DNA of 64,000 bases from Rhodoligotrophos defluvii (lineage in GTDB: Bacteria > Pseudomonadota > Alphaproteobacteria > Rhizobiales > Im1). The notes beneath the pieces were generated by a model. That model did not search any database, was not told the origin of the DNA, and saw only the letters and a list, made by a program, of their open reading frames with translations. The stretch's first letter is position 1, and the number at the start of each line of letters is the position of its first letter. Below are positions 34,430 through 43,778 of the stretch, piece by piece. Location of the stretch: NCBI RefSeq assembly GCF_005281615.1, contig NZ_SZZM01000003.1, positions 116,009-180,008 of the forward strand, in the 5' to 3' direction. Made by a program: the position numbers and the translations under genes.

Positions 34430-34756
34430 TTAGTCGCCGTTGCGGCGGTTGGGGCGGGACCAGATCAGGGAGTAACCCTCGCCGTCCTCGTCATCGAAGA
34501 GGTTGGCGTAGATCGGAGCGGTGAAGCTCGGATCGTCCAGCTTGAGGCCCAGATAGTCGCGGCCCTCGCCCGAGCGCTTGGACCAGGCGGCGCCGATCTC
34601 GGCGCGGCCGACCAGGACCCGGTGGCTGGGGGCATTCTCGCCGGTGGCGCGCTGGTCGGGGACGATGCGCACGCCCTTGGCCTGGACGCTGAGGGTGACG
34701 ATTTCGCCGGTGAATTCGTTCGAGCCGGTCTTCTTGAAGGTGCCGATGGTCGCCAT
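34430..34756 (-). CDS. DUF736 family protein (second copy)
   Basis: 108 residues from ATG 34756 with CGGAGA upstream. MATIGTFKKTGSNEFTGEIV, EIGAAWSKRSGEGRDYLGLK and PIYANLFDDE are the typical DUF736 blocks. More acidic at the C-terminus than the copy at 28757, so not a recent duplicate. Function unknown. Confidence 0.9.
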   Translation of the reverse strand: MATIGTFKKTGSNEFTGEIVTLSVQAKGVRIVPDQRATGENAPSHRVLVGRAEIGAAWSKRSGEGRDYLGLKLDDPSFTAPIYANLFDDEDGEGYSLIWSRPNRRNGD

Positions 34757-35339
34757 TTTAAGTCTCCGTTTTCCGTTTTCGAGCCCGCACCGTTGCGGCC
34801 TCGATGGCGATCGACAGGACGGAGACGATCGCTGGCGCACCCCCGCGCAGCAGGGGCTGGACAGCAAAGGAGGAACTTTCTTGTCACCGCGAGGAATGAC
34901 GGTGCCTGCACCGGCAGGGGAAGAAAGTTGTGACGGCGCTGTTGCGCTGAAGCGGTCGAGGCGCAGCCGGTCTTCGGCCAGATCAGGCCATTGAAGAGGC
35001 CGATTGGAGCGGTTGAGAGTCGGGGCATGAAACGGAGACGATGGCGCCCCAGTGGTTCCAGGAAAGACAGACCCGGCCGGCATCACGGCCGGTCCGTCAC
35101 CCTTCGTCCCAGGCCTTGCGCGGCCTTCCACACGAACGGTTCCACCGGCATTGCCCCCATTGCCGGGTTCAGGATCGGCAGGCGAGTGCCGGAGCTGACA
35201 TCTTGCGCTCCCGTTACGGCCGCGCGCGGGCCTCACGCCGATCCGGGTCGTACACTCCGATACATCCCCACCTGCCTGCTGACGGGGATGGCCGGTGTCA
35301 CGCTGCCCTGGCTGTCCGTCCAGCCGCCGCTATGCGTCG
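34757..35339. other. Long intergenic region with inverted repeats
   Basis: 583 nt without a convincing gene, although the minus strand is open for about 160 codons upstream of DUF736. It contains AACTTTCTT (34874-34882) paired with AAGAAAGTT (34921-34929) around an inner GGTGC-CT-GCACC hairpin (34901-34912), and CATCCCC/GGGGATG arms (35263-35269, 35284-35290). Probably a structured regulatory region; no promoter stands out. Confidence 0.4.
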
Positions 35340-35780
35340 TCACGCGCGCGCAAGGTTCCGGTCCGCCGGGCCGGCGGCCGCCCATCCCGCGAGCCGGAGG
35401 AAAGCCGACACGCCCACGGCTATTGCGCCAATGATCGCGAATACGAACTGCCAGGTCTCGGACGGCATCGTGAGTTTGACGATGCCAAGCGTGGCATGGA
35501 ACCCGGCGAGGACTGCGGGAGCGACAAAGACCAGGGCGATCAGCATGCGCGCCCAGAGCGGGCGGACGAGCATGAGCAGACCCTGCACAACGGCCAGGGT
35601 CAGCCCAGCCGCGAGGAGGCCGACGAGCCCTGCGCCGAGCCATCCCGCGCCTGTGCCATAGGCCCAAGTGCCGGCATTCACGCCGAGGAAGAACGGCAGC
35701 GCAAAGACCGCGACGTTGAACAGCAACCAGCACATCGTGCCGATGGCGGCAATGGAAACGAGGATGCCCAGAATGATCAT
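35340..35780 (-). CDS. Membrane protein, four predicted helices
   Basis: 146 residues from ATG 35780 with GGAG 9 nt upstream. Hydrophobic segments: IILGILVSIAAIGTMCWLLF, WLGAGLVGLLAAGLTLAVV, MLIALVFVAPAVLAGFHATLG and FVFAIIGAIAVGVSAFLRL. Homologues of this kind accompany DUF2493 and DUF736 on alphaproteobacterial elements without known function. No catalytic motif is visible. Confidence 0.75.
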   Translation of the reverse strand: MIILGILVSIAAIGTMCWLLFNVAVFALPFFLGVNAGTWAYGTGAGWLGAGLVGLLAAGLTLAVVQGLLMLVRPLWARMLIALVFVAPAVLAGFHATLGIVKLTMPSETWQFVFAIIGAIAVGVSAFLRLAGWAAAGPADRNLARA

Positions 35781-35920
35781 GGTGGCGGCTCCGTGCAAAA
35801 GGTTGAACGGTTGCGCCTGCCACCACCTCCACGGCGCAAACGGGAATATAGCATGAACATGCGTGTCTCGGCGAGACGGAATGGCAGGTCCTTCGACATG
35901 AGAATGTTGGAGGGCAGCGC

Positions 35921-36847
35921 TCATGCGCTGCCCGTGCCGAAGCGATAGACCGGGATGCCCATCTTGCGGGCCTTGTCGGCCAGATTGTCCTGGATGCCGG
36001 TTCCGGGGAAGATGATGACGCCGATCGGCATGGTGGCGAGCATCTGGTCGTTGCGCTTGAATGGCGCGGCCTTGGCGTGTTTCGCCCAGTCGGGCTTGAA
36101 CGCAACCTGCGGAATCTTGCGATTGTTGGCCCAGGTGGCGGCGATGCGTTCTGCGCCTTTCGGCGTTCCGCCGTGCAGGAGGACCATGTCCGGGTGTTTG
36201 GCATGGACCTGATCGAGCTTGTCCCAGATCAGCCGGTGGTCGGCCGTGTCCCCACCCGAGAAGGCGATCTTCGGCCCTGCGGGCACCAGCACCTCGTTGT
36301 CTGCCCTGCGCTTGGCGGCGAGGAAGTCGCGGCTGTCGATCATCGCCGCGGTCATCTGGCGGTGGTTGACCCGTGAGCCGGAGCGCGGCGACCAGGGCGT
36401 GCCGGTGGTGCGCAGGTAGATGTCGGCGGCGGTATCGCGGAAGAGCTCCATGCTGTCGCGGCGCTCGATGAGGCTCTGGCCGATGCCGATCAGGGTCTCG
36501 AGCTGGACGGATTTGACCTCCGAGCCATCCTGTTCCCGTTGAAGGCGTCTCTGCGCCTGCTCGTTGTCGTCCAGTTTGCGCTCGATCCGCTCGACGGCGC
36601 GGTGGAAGGTATTGACCGTGGACCACATGATCTCGTCGAGGTCGAAATCGAGGCTGGTGTCAACCATGCTGGAAATCAGGGCGTCGAAGATATCGGCGAC
36701 AGCGGTCTGGATGACGTGATCCTCGGGGGTGATCCGGGGATCTTCCTCGTCCTCCGAGGGACGATAGCCATAGAGTTCGAGATCCTCGATGACGTGGCCC
36801 GTCGGGGAGGTGCTGTGATCGGGTTCGAGTTCGTCATGAGCGTGCAT
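35921..36847 (-). CDS. DUF2493 (YAcAr-fold) protein
   Basis: 308 residues. The N-terminal half is helical and acidic (EDEEDPRITPEDHVIQTAVA). The C-terminal half has a Rossmann-like core: IAFSGGDTADHRLIWDKLD, VLLHGGTPKGAERIAATWA and PIGVIIFPGTGIQDNLADKA, resembling DprA/Smf-type nucleotide-binding folds. DUF2493 proteins are widespread on plasmids and phages and may bind nucleotides or DNA. Exact role unknown. Confidence 0.82.
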   Translation of the reverse strand: MHAHDELEPDHSTSPTGHVIEDLELYGYRPSEDEEDPRITPEDHVIQTAVADIFDALISSMVDTSLDFDLDEIMWSTVNTFHRAVERIERKLDDNEQAQRRLQREQDGSEVKSVQLETLIGIGQSLIERRDSMELFRDTAADIYLRTTGTPWSPRSGSRVNHRQMTAAMIDSRDFLAAKRRADNEVLVPAGPKIAFSGGDTADHRLIWDKLDQVHAKHPDMVLLHGGTPKGAERIAATWANNRKIPQVAFKPDWAKHAKAAPFKRNDQMLATMPIGVIIFPGTGIQDNLADKARKMGIPVYRFGTGSA

Positions 36848-37149
36848 GGGATGCGTCCTTCGGCTGGACCGCGACCGTCGCGGCCTTCATGGCGACGACA
36901 AGCCCACGGGCGATCCGGTCCGGCAGCCCGAGCCCTGGCGAGGGCCTCGATGGCAAAGCCGGACTATTTTGCCTCGCGCTGCAAAGCCCCGAAGGGGCGG
37001 CGGAAAATAGTCCGGCGCCGCCATTGCCGGGCCGGACCGTTTGTGGGCCGCTCGCCCTCTCGAAGGCCGAGGCGCGGTCCCCTGACCGTGATGGTGCAGT
37101 CCCATATGCCATGACAAGCCGGACCCCGCCCGATCACACCCCTTCCCGG
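36848..37149. repeat. Intergenic region with a long cruciform-like inverted repeat
   Basis: GCCGGACTATTTT (36958-36970) pairs perfectly with AAAATAGTCCGGC (37004-37016). Outside this, ATGGC (36950-36954) pairs with GCCAT (37020-37024); inside, GCCCC-GAA-GGGGC (36986-36998) caps the structure. AT-rich stems in this GC-rich DNA are conspicuous. No gene is evident. Possible roles are a single-strand initiation site, a single-strand promoter or a structured RNA. Confidence 0.6.
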
Positions 37150-38190
37150 CTATGCAGTGAGGACCATGAAGCGGCTGACGTCCTCGGGGGCGAGTTGTAC
37201 CCGCACCTCCGCCCGAAGCGCAGTCAGCCCGCGCATGACGAGATCTTCGTTGATGTCCCCCAGCACGGGCGAGAGCGTGATCGCCTCGATCCCGGCCCCG
37301 CGTGCCCGGTCGACAAGGCTATCCCGCGCGCCGTCACCTGCCGGATCGTTGTCGCGGACGATATATAGCCTGCGCAAATCGGTCGGAAATAGGATGGCGG
37401 CGAGATGCCCGGCCGAGAGTGCGGACACCATCGGCATCGGGGGCATGGCCTGCCGCAGGGACAATATGGTCTCGATGCCCTCCCCCGCCGCCATGACATC
37501 CTGCGCCTCGCCAAAACGGACGGCATTGCCGAGCAGGTCGCCCATCGCCTTGCGCGGCGGATCGATGGGCGCCTTGGCCGAGCCGTCACGGGCGAGCCAG
37601 GTCCGGTGCGCGCCGGTGACCTTGCCATTGAGGTCGGTGACCGCGGCGATCATCGCAGGCCAGGTCTCGGTCGGACCATCGCCCTCGGGCCGCCAGTAGC
37701 AGTTCGGATGGAACCGAAGATTTGCGACTCCGCGTAAATCCGTAATGCCGCGCTTGCGCAAATACGCTTCTGCGACGCTGCCCGTGATCGGCCGGGTCAT
37801 GCGCCAGAGCCTGCGCGCGGCCTCGGACGAACCCGATGGCGCCGTCGGCCTTCGCGGCCGGCCTGTATACGGCCCCGGCTCCGGACGGGGCAGGCTGAGG
37901 AACCGTCGGGCCTCCTCGGCGACATCCGCGAAGTCGATCAGGCCGAGGGATTCCCGGATCACGTCGAGCAGGTCGCCATGCTCGCCGGTCGCCGGGTCGG
38001 TCCATTTCCCGGCGACACCCTTGGCGCTGTCATGCAAGCGTACGAACATCGAGCGCCCGGCGGTGTTGCGGACGTCACCGACTTGCCAGTAATTGCCCTG
38101 CTTGCGCCCGTTCGAGAGATAGAAGCGGCAGACCGCCTCGGCCTGACGGCCGAGACGCTGCGCGAGATCAGTGGCGTCGAGACGGGACAT
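37150..38190 (-). CDS. TOPRIM-domain (primase-like) protein
   Basis: 346 residues. N-terminal region with FYLSNGRKQGNYWQVGDV and a C-terminal TOPRIM domain carrying AAGEGIETILSL and RRLYIVRDNDPAGDGA, the acidic metal-binding motifs of primases and topoisomerases. Element-borne proteins of this type (DUF7146-TOPRIM) may prime the complementary strand after transfer. No zinc-finger is obvious. Start ATG overlaps the strawberry notch stop as TAATG. Confidence 0.82.
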   Translation of the reverse strand: MSRLDATDLAQRLGRQAEAVCRFYLSNGRKQGNYWQVGDVRNTAGRSMFVRLHDSAKGVAGKWTDPATGEHGDLLDVIRESLGLIDFADVAEEARRFLSLPRPEPGPYTGRPRRPTAPSGSSEAARRLWRMTRPITGSVAEAYLRKRGITDLRGVANLRFHPNCYWRPEGDGPTETWPAMIAAVTDLNGKVTGAHRTWLARDGSAKAPIDPPRKAMGDLLGNAVRFGEAQDVMAAGEGIETILSLRQAMPPMPMVSALSAGHLAAILFPTDLRRLYIVRDNDPAGDGARDSLVDRARGAGIEAITLSPVLGDINEDLVMRGLTALRAEVRVQLAPEDVSRFMVLTA

Positions 38191-41100
38191 TACGCGGCCT
38201 CCCGCTCACCGATGCGCTCGACCGGGAAGCGGTCGAGGAGCCTGGCCGCAATCTCCGGCCCGGATGCGCCCACCGGCACGAAGAAGCGCAGCTTCCACGA
38301 GATGATCTCGCTGAAGAGGCCATAGGCGCGCAGGCGCTCCCGCATCGACTCGGTGAAGCCCGAAAGCTCGATGCGGTTCGCACCCATCACGCGGGCGCAG
38401 CGCAGCTGCAATCCTTCGGCGAGATCGAAGACCGTGCGGCCTTCCAGCAGTGCGGCATAAACCGCATCGGGCGTCAGACCAGCGGGGACACCGCTGGTCG
38501 AGGCGCTGGCGGCCCATGCGGGAGAGACGCGGCGGCCGATGATCCGTTCGCCCTCATCGGTCTGAAGGCGATAGACGCGGGAAGACTCCTGCGGCAGGCG
38601 CTTCCAGATCGGCAGCAGCAGACCTGTCACCATATGCAGCGTGCTGTCGGTAAACTCCGGCACCTCGGCGAGTTCGGCCCTCCAGGCCGCGCCGAATGTC
38701 TCCCGGTCGACCTCGACCCAATGGGTCTCGCCCATCATGCGTAGGGGGACGTTGTGCGCCTCCATCGGCCGGATCAGCCGGACGCGCCGTTCGATCTCGC
38801 CATCGTCCAGCATGACGCTGGTGGTGGGGATCTGGACAGCGGCACGGCCGGAACGCTCATTGACCAGCAGCTTCGCGCGGGGATCGTCAAGTTCGGCCGT
38901 CGCTGCATCCAGCGTGACCGGCCGGTTACGCTTGCGCTCGGCAATGGTCAGGAGCCGGGTCTCGGCGCCGGTCGCCGGATGGGTGTAGATTACCTGCCGG
39001 TCGGTGACGGTGAAGCTCTCGGCGCGCAGGGTTTCCAGCCCCATATCATAGGCGCCCGAGGCGATGGCCCCGTCGATCCTGGCCTCAAGCAACTGCTCGA
39101 AGGCCGAGAACAGGATGCCCTGGAGTTCGATTGTCAGTGCCAGCAGACGGTTGAGGAAGGTGGTGATCGGTGGCAGGTCATCCTTGAGACCATTGCTGTC
39201 CATCAGCTTGAGACCGGTGGCAGATTCAAACCGCTCCAGCGGGCAACCCTCCACCTTGCCGCGCACGACCAGCAGATAGAGCTGGCGCAAGGCGTCGCGG
39301 GCATAGCTGGATTCCAGATTGTCCTCGGGCCGGAACAGGCCTTGCCCGCCGGTCTGGCGCTGGCCGCGCGTGATGGCGCCCAGCGTATCGAGACGTCGAG
39401 CAATGGTGCTGAGGAAACGCTTCTCGGCCTTCACATCCGTTGCGACGGGCCGGAAGAGCGGCGGCTGCGCCTGATTGGTGCGGTTGGTGCGACCCAGCCC
39501 CTGAATGGCGGCATCGGCCTTCCAGCCGGGTTCCAGCAGATAGTGAACGCGCAGGCGCTGGTTCCTGGCCGAGAGTTCGGCGTGATAGCTGCGCCCGGTT
39601 CCGCCCGTGTCCGAGAAGACCAGGATGCGCTTCTGGTCATCCATGAACGCCGAGGTTTCGGCAAGATTGGCGGAGGGAGCGCGGCTCTCGACAGCGAGGC
39701 GTGCTGCCGGACCTTCGCCTCGGCGCACGATCCGCCGCGAGCGTCCCGTCACCTCGGCGACCATGTCGGTCCCGAAATGCTGCACGATCTGGTCGAGCGC
39801 GCCGGGAACGGGCGGCAGGCTGGCGAGCTGCTCGATCATCTCGTCGCGCCGGGCCACGGCCTCGCGGCTTTCGACCGACTGGCCATCGCGAAAGACCGGG
39901 CGCGACGACAGATTGCCCTCGCCATCGGTGAAGGGTTCGTAGAGCTGCACCGGGAAGGAATGGGCGAGGTAATCGAGAACGTATTCCCGCGGCGTGATGT
40001 CCACGCGGACGTCGCTCCATTCCTCGGTCGGCAGTTCGGACAATCTCCGCTCCATCAGCGCCTCGCCGGTCGAGACGATCTGGATGACGGCGGCATGGCC
40101 CGCCTCCAGATCCTCCGTGATCTGCCGGATCAGGGTCGGCGTCTTCATGCTGGTCAGCAGATGGCCGAAGAAGCGCTGCTTCGCGCTCTCGAAGGCGGAG
40201 CGTGCGACAGACTTCGCCTGCGGGTTCAGCGTGCCCTCGCTGCCGGTGATATTGGCGGCCTCCATCGCCGCATCGAGATTGTTGTGAATGACGGCGAATG
40301 CTCCGGCGTAGGCATCGTAGATGCGGCATTGCTCGCCCGTGAGCTGGTGCTCGACCAGTTCGTATTCGACGCCATCATAGGAGAGCGACCGTGCGGTATA
40401 GAGGCCGAGCGCCCGCAGGTCGCGGGCCAGAACCTCCATGGCCGCCACGCCCCCGGCCTCGATCGCCTCGACGAATTCGGCGCGGGTCGCAAACGGAAAA
40501 TCCTCGCCACCCCAGAGGCCGAGCCGCTGTGCGTAGGCGAGGTTGTGGACCGTCGTGGCGCCGGTCGCCGAGACATAGACCACGCGCGCGTCCGGCAGGG
40601 CGTGCTGAAGCCGCAGGCCCGCGCGTCCCTGCTGCGAGGCGGCGACGTCGCCGCGTTCTCCCTTGCCGCCGCCGGCATTCTGCATGGCATGGCTTTCGTC
40701 GAAAATGATGACTCCATCGAAATCGGAGCCCAACCAATCCACGATCTGCCGCACCCGCGAAACCTTCTCGCCGCGGTCGTCGGACCGTAGCGTAGCGTAG
40801 GTGGAAAATAGGACGCCTTCGGTGAGCGTGATCTGCTTGCCCTGGGCGAATCGCGAGAGTGGTGTGATCAGCAGCCGCTCCATGCCGAGTGCCGACCAGT
40901 CGCGCTGTGCGTCCTCGATCAGCTTGTCGGATTTGGAGATCCAGACGGCCTTGCGGCGACCGCGCAGCCAGTTGTCGAGGATGATGCCGGCAGACTGACG
41001 CCCCTTGCCCGCGCCGGTGCCATCGCCGAGCATGAAACCCCGGCGGAAGCGCACCGCGCCTGCCGCATCCTCGGGCGCCGCGCTGACATTGTCGTAGGTC

Positions 41101-42512
41101 GCGTCGACGGTCCAGGCCCCCGCCAGATAGTCGGCATGGGCCTCGCCCGCATAGATCACCGTCTCGAGCTGAGCATCGGACAGGCGCTCATGGATGTCGA
41201 CGGGCAGCATTGGCCGATAGGACGGGCGGGGCGGTGCAACCGAGGCCATGGCGGCGGATTGCACCAGCTTGGTCGGATGCGGCTGCGCACCGGGAATCCG
41301 CAGGGATTGCAGCGCATATTCCTCGTAGATGGCGTCCGACAGCCGCGCCCCTTCAGGCGGCGACCAGTCGAGCGCCTCGTAGGTCAGCTCCACGCCGTCA
41401 GGATCGCTGGCCGGGTCCGCGACAGGACGCATCGCAGCCGAGCGGGTGAGATAACCGCGCACGGTCTTCGGCGCGGCGGTCGAGGCAGAAACGGCAACCT
41501 TCGGCAATGCGACCGGCAGGCGCGGCGGCACCTGGGTCTCGACCCAGTGCAGCAGCGTCGCGACATCCGGGGCCGTGCCCGGCGAGGCCTGGAAGAGCGA
41601 CGGATCCTCGGCGGGCAGCTTGTCGATGACGGTCAGCCGCGTGTCGATACTGGTGCCGTGCCTGGCATAGACTGCGCCGTCGACAGTCGCGGTGAACATC
41701 ACCCGCCCGCGTTCCTGCAATCGAGCAAACGCTTCGCGCCAGGCAGGCACGTCAGGGCCGAAGTTCGCGCCCGTGATCGCGACCAGTCGGCCACCGGGGA
41801 CAAGCCGGTTGAGCGCCGAGGCGACGTGCCGATAAGCCGCATCGGCCATGCGCCCGGTGACATTGGCCATGACCGAGAACGGTGGATTCATCAGCACCAC
41901 GGATGGGACGGCAGCAGGCGCGAGGTGATCGTCGATCTGGGCGGCATCGAACCGGGTAACGGGATTGGCTGGAAAGAGGGAGGACAGCAAATCGGCGCGG
42001 GTCTCGGTCAGTTCATTGAGGATCAGCGATCCGCCGGCAGTCTGCGCCAGGATCGCCATCAGCCCGGTGCCGGCCGAAGGCTCCAATACCACATCATCCG
42101 GCGTGATCGCGGCCGCACTCAGCGCCGCGAAGCCCAGCGGGACCGGTGTGCTGAACTGCTGGAAATTCTGGCTTTCTTCCGAGCGCCGCGTATGCGTCGG
42201 CAGTAACCCGGCGATCTTCGTGAGCGCGTCGAGCCGTGCAGCCGGAGACGCGGTTTTACGGAAAAGCGCGTTGCCGTATTTGCGCAGGAACAGGACGGTC
42301 GCGACCTCGCAGGCGTCATAGGCCGCCTTCCAGCCCCAGGCGCCGGTGGCGTCGGAGCCTCGACAAGCGGTTTCCATGGCGGCGCGCAGGACGATCGCAT
42401 CGATGCGCCGGCCGTGTTCGAGATGGGGGAGCAGGAGATTGGCGGCGGCCAGGATAGCCGACGCAGGGGCAAGCGGCGCGACCGGACCGGCCGCGGGGGA
42501 AGCCATGTTCAT
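38190..42512 (-). CDS. Strawberry notch family helicase with N-terminal methyltransferase domain
   Basis: 1440 residues from ATG 42512 (GAGG 9 nt upstream); a longer frame to 42662 overlaps a terminator and is rejected. Around residue 143, VVLEPSAGTGLMA, and around 207, LMNPPFS, are methyltransferase motifs I and IV. Then a helicase core: FMLGDGTGAGKGRQ (about 490-503), IIFDESHAMQNA (about 602), ILVFSDTGGTGRSYH and AAIQGLGRTNRTNQAQPP. Proteins of this kind are core genes of large alphaproteobacterial and phage elements; proposed roles are in DNA protection or replication after entry. Confidence 0.85.
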   Translation of the reverse strand: MNMASPAAGPVAPLAPASAILAAANLLLPHLEHGRRIDAIVLRAAMETACRGSDATGAWGWKAAYDACEVATVLFLRKYGNALFRKTASPAARLDALTKIAGLLPTHTRRSEESQNFQQFSTPVPLGFAALSAAAITPDDVVLEPSAGTGLMAILAQTAGGSLILNELTETRADLLSSLFPANPVTRFDAAQIDDHLAPAAVPSVVLMNPPFSVMANVTGRMADAAYRHVASALNRLVPGGRLVAITGANFGPDVPAWREAFARLQERGRVMFTATVDGAVYARHGTSIDTRLTVIDKLPAEDPSLFQASPGTAPDVATLLHWVETQVPPRLPVALPKVAVSASTAAPKTVRGYLTRSAAMRPVADPASDPDGVELTYEALDWSPPEGARLSDAIYEEYALQSLRIPGAQPHPTKLVQSAAMASVAPPRPSYRPMLPVDIHERLSDAQLETVIYAGEAHADYLAGAWTVDATYDNVSAAPEDAAGAVRFRRGFMLGDGTGAGKGRQSAGIILDNWLRGRRKAVWISKSDKLIEDAQRDWSALGMERLLITPLSRFAQGKQITLTEGVLFSTYATLRSDDRGEKVSRVRQIVDWLGSDFDGVIIFDESHAMQNAGGGKGERGDVAASQQGRAGLRLQHALPDARVVYVSATGATTVHNLAYAQRLGLWGGEDFPFATRAEFVEAIEAGGVAAMEVLARDLRALGLYTARSLSYDGVEYELVEHQLTGEQCRIYDAYAGAFAVIHNNLDAAMEAANITGSEGTLNPQAKSVARSAFESAKQRFFGHLLTSMKTPTLIRQITEDLEAGHAAVIQIVSTGEALMERRLSELPTEEWSDVRVDITPREYVLDYLAHSFPVQLYEPFTDGEGNLSSRPVFRDGQSVESREAVARRDEMIEQLASLPPVPGALDQIVQHFGTDMVAEVTGRSRRIVRRGEGPAARLAVESRAPSANLAETSAFMDDQKRILVFSDTGGTGRSYHAELSARNQRLRVHYLLEPGWKADAAIQGLGRTNRTNQAQPPLFRPVATDVKAEKRFLSTIARRLDTLGAITRGQRQTGGQGLFRPEDNLESSYARDALRQLYLLVVRGKVEGCPLERFESATGLKLMDSNGLKDDLPPITTFLNRLLALTIELQGILFSAFEQLLEARIDGAIASGAYDMGLETLRAESFTVTDRQVIYTHPATGAETRLLTIAERKRNRPVTLDAATAELDDPRAKLLVNERSGRAAVQIPTTSVMLDDGEIERRVRLIRPMEAHNVPLRMMGETHWVEVDRETFGAAWRAELAEVPEFTDSTLHMVTGLLLPIWKRLPQESSRVYRLQTDEGERIIGRRVSPAWAASASTSGVPAGLTPDAVYAALLEGRTVFDLAEGLQLRCARVMGANRIELSGFTESMRERLRAYGLFSEIISWKLRFFVPVGASGPEIAARLLDRFPVERIGEREAA

Positions 42513-42586
42513 GAGAGGGGACCTCGGGAGAGCGGGAACGGGAGAGCCCGGCCAGCGCTCTCTCGACCGCCCGGACTCGCCCCGTC
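42513..42586 (-). promoter_or_regulatory. Shared hairpin leader, strawberry notch copy
   Basis: AACGGG (42537-42542) and CCCGTC (42581-42586) pair over 5 bp as in the other leaders, with inner GC pairing and CTCTCACTCTG upstream in the plus-strand reading. The distance from stem to start codon (24 nt) is larger than in the best copies (13-15 nt). Confidence 0.45.
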
Positions 42587-42621
42587 CCGGCAGGCCTCTC
42601 ACTCTGAGTATCGCGACATAC

Positions 42622-42653
42622 AAAAAGCGCCCCGACCAGACGGTCGGGCGCTT
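42622..42653 (-). terminator. Rho-independent terminator
   Basis: In the minus-strand RNA sense AAGCGCCCGACC pairs with GGTCGGGGCGCTT (one bulged base) and is followed by a T5 run (42622-42626 on the plus strand as A). It lies directly after the gene ending at 42659 and insulates strawberry notch from it. Confidence 0.85.
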
Positions 42654-42658
42654 CTCGA

Positions 42659-43303
42659 TCAACCGAAGCGGCGACCTGCCTCGGTGAAGGTGTAGTCGTT
42701 TGCGAGAATGGTTTCGTCGACGGCCTTGTCGGACGAGAGACAGTCATATTCCCGTTCGACCTGGCGATAGAGCCAGCGGGCAAGATCGCGCAGCACCTCG
42801 ATCACCGCATCTTCGGCATCGGCCGTCATGTCCTGCCAGACCGGGCCGTCGCGCTCGACCGAGATCACCATGCAGTATTCGTGATAGTAGTGCCCGCGAT
42901 GGGCAATCTCGGCGCGAAGTTGGTAAAAGTTGCGCCGCTGGATCGCTTGAAATGCATCTGCGATCTGGTGCAGGGCGCCATCCTGCGGGGCATAGTCCCG
43001 GATGCGTTTCGCCGCACCCTTCGCATAGGACCAGAAGCCTTCGTAGCAGGCCCCGTCCCCTTGCGACCAGAAACCCCGGAACCAGATGCACGGTTCCTGC
43101 CGCGTGCCCCCACCATAGAGACGAACGGGCCGGGTCTTGAGGGAAATGCCGAGGATTTCCGCGATCCGCTGGAAATCCTCATAGACGGCATCATACCAGT
43201 CGTAGTCAAAGCCGCCCTCGCGATACCAGGCGCGAGCCTTCTCCTTCGCAGCGTCGGAAAGCTCGTCGAGACGATAGACGGTGGTTTCGATGATCTCAGG
43301 CAT
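42659..43303 (-). CDS. Antitoxin-like protein of unknown function
   Basis: 214 residues from ATG 43303 inside the end of the upstream gene (8-nt overlap). Starts MPEIIETTVYRLDELSDAAK and AKEKARAWYREGGFDYDWYD, then RLYGGGTRQEPCIWFRGFWS. Relatives in element and phage genomes carry the name antitoxin of toxin-antitoxin stability system, but no toxin gene is adjacent and the size is unusual for an antitoxin. Treat as unknown; its position in the leading region suggests a function early after transfer. Confidence 0.65.
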   Translation of the reverse strand: MPEIIETTVYRLDELSDAAKEKARAWYREGGFDYDWYDAVYEDFQRIAEILGISLKTRPVRLYGGGTRQEPCIWFRGFWSQGDGACYEGFWSYAKGAAKRIRDYAPQDGALHQIADAFQAIQRRNFYQLRAEIAHRGHYYHEYCMVISVERDGPVWQDMTADAEDAVIEVLRDLARWLYRQVEREYDCLSSDKAVDETILANDYTFTEAGRRFG

Positions 43304-43712
43304 GAGCGTCACCTCCGTCCAGCACGGTGGCGAGCCAGCCATCGGTATAGATCCAGTCCACTGTCTCGCCGGTGGCGAGGTCGAGCACATGCGCTCCGCC
43401 CCCGAAGCCATCGAGACGCGGCTTCGAACAGGTGTTGGCGTATTGCATGCCCCATCGCCCGGTCAGGCCGAACTCGGCCGCGCAGCGCTTGACGAACTGG
43501 ATGACATGCTCGGGATCGCCAGTGCCGTCATCGCGCATCCAGAGATGCGAGCCGCCATGCTCGGGCTGGATCGACAACGTGAACCCATCCGAGGGCGGAT
43601 CCTCGCCGGCGTTCTCGTCAGACAGGGCATTGTAGAGTTCGAGCGCGCAGGTGGCGTTCTCGGGGGTGCCCACATCGAGCAGGCAGGAGAAATGCGTGTA
43701 ATAGTCAGCCAT
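43296..43712 (-). CDS. Conserved hypothetical protein
   Basis: 138 residues from ATG 43712 with GGAGG upstream. Acidic, with MADYYTHFSCLLDVGTPENA, HLWMRDDGTGDPEHVIQFVK and GAHVLDLATGETVDWIYTDG. It resembles small phage and element proteins of the kind that begin by stating a coarse structural domain rather than an enzyme; no catalytic motif seen. Overlaps the next gene by 8 nt, so the two are co-expressed. Not recognised. Confidence 0.6.
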   Translation of the reverse strand: MADYYTHFSCLLDVGTPENATCALELYNALSDENAGEDPPSDGFTLSIQPEHGGSHLWMRDDGTGDPEHVIQFVKRCAAEFGLTGRWGMQYANTCSKPRLDGFGGGAHVLDLATGETVDWIYTDGWLATVLDGGDAHA

Positions 43713-43733
43713 GACGGCCTCCGGACATGACAA

Positions 43734-43754
43734 GGCCCGACGCGAGACCGGGCC
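43734..43754 (-). terminator. GC hairpin upstream of the 43712 gene
   Basis: GGCCCG (43734-43739) pairs with CGGGCC (43749-43754) in the short gap after the gene ending at 43779. Similar hairpins recur between genes of this block. No T-run, so termination is uncertain. Confidence 0.4.
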
Positions 43755-43778
43755 GAATGGATGGGAATGGATGGAAGA

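Noticed and set aside
38754..40790. Long plus-strand frame (678 codons) opposite strawberry notch
   Set aside because: It is antisense to clear helicase motifs and has the skewed composition of a shadow frame in GC-rich DNA.
42513..42662. N-terminal extension of the strawberry notch gene
   Set aside because: The extension runs through a T-run terminator and the shared leader and lacks a ribosome site.
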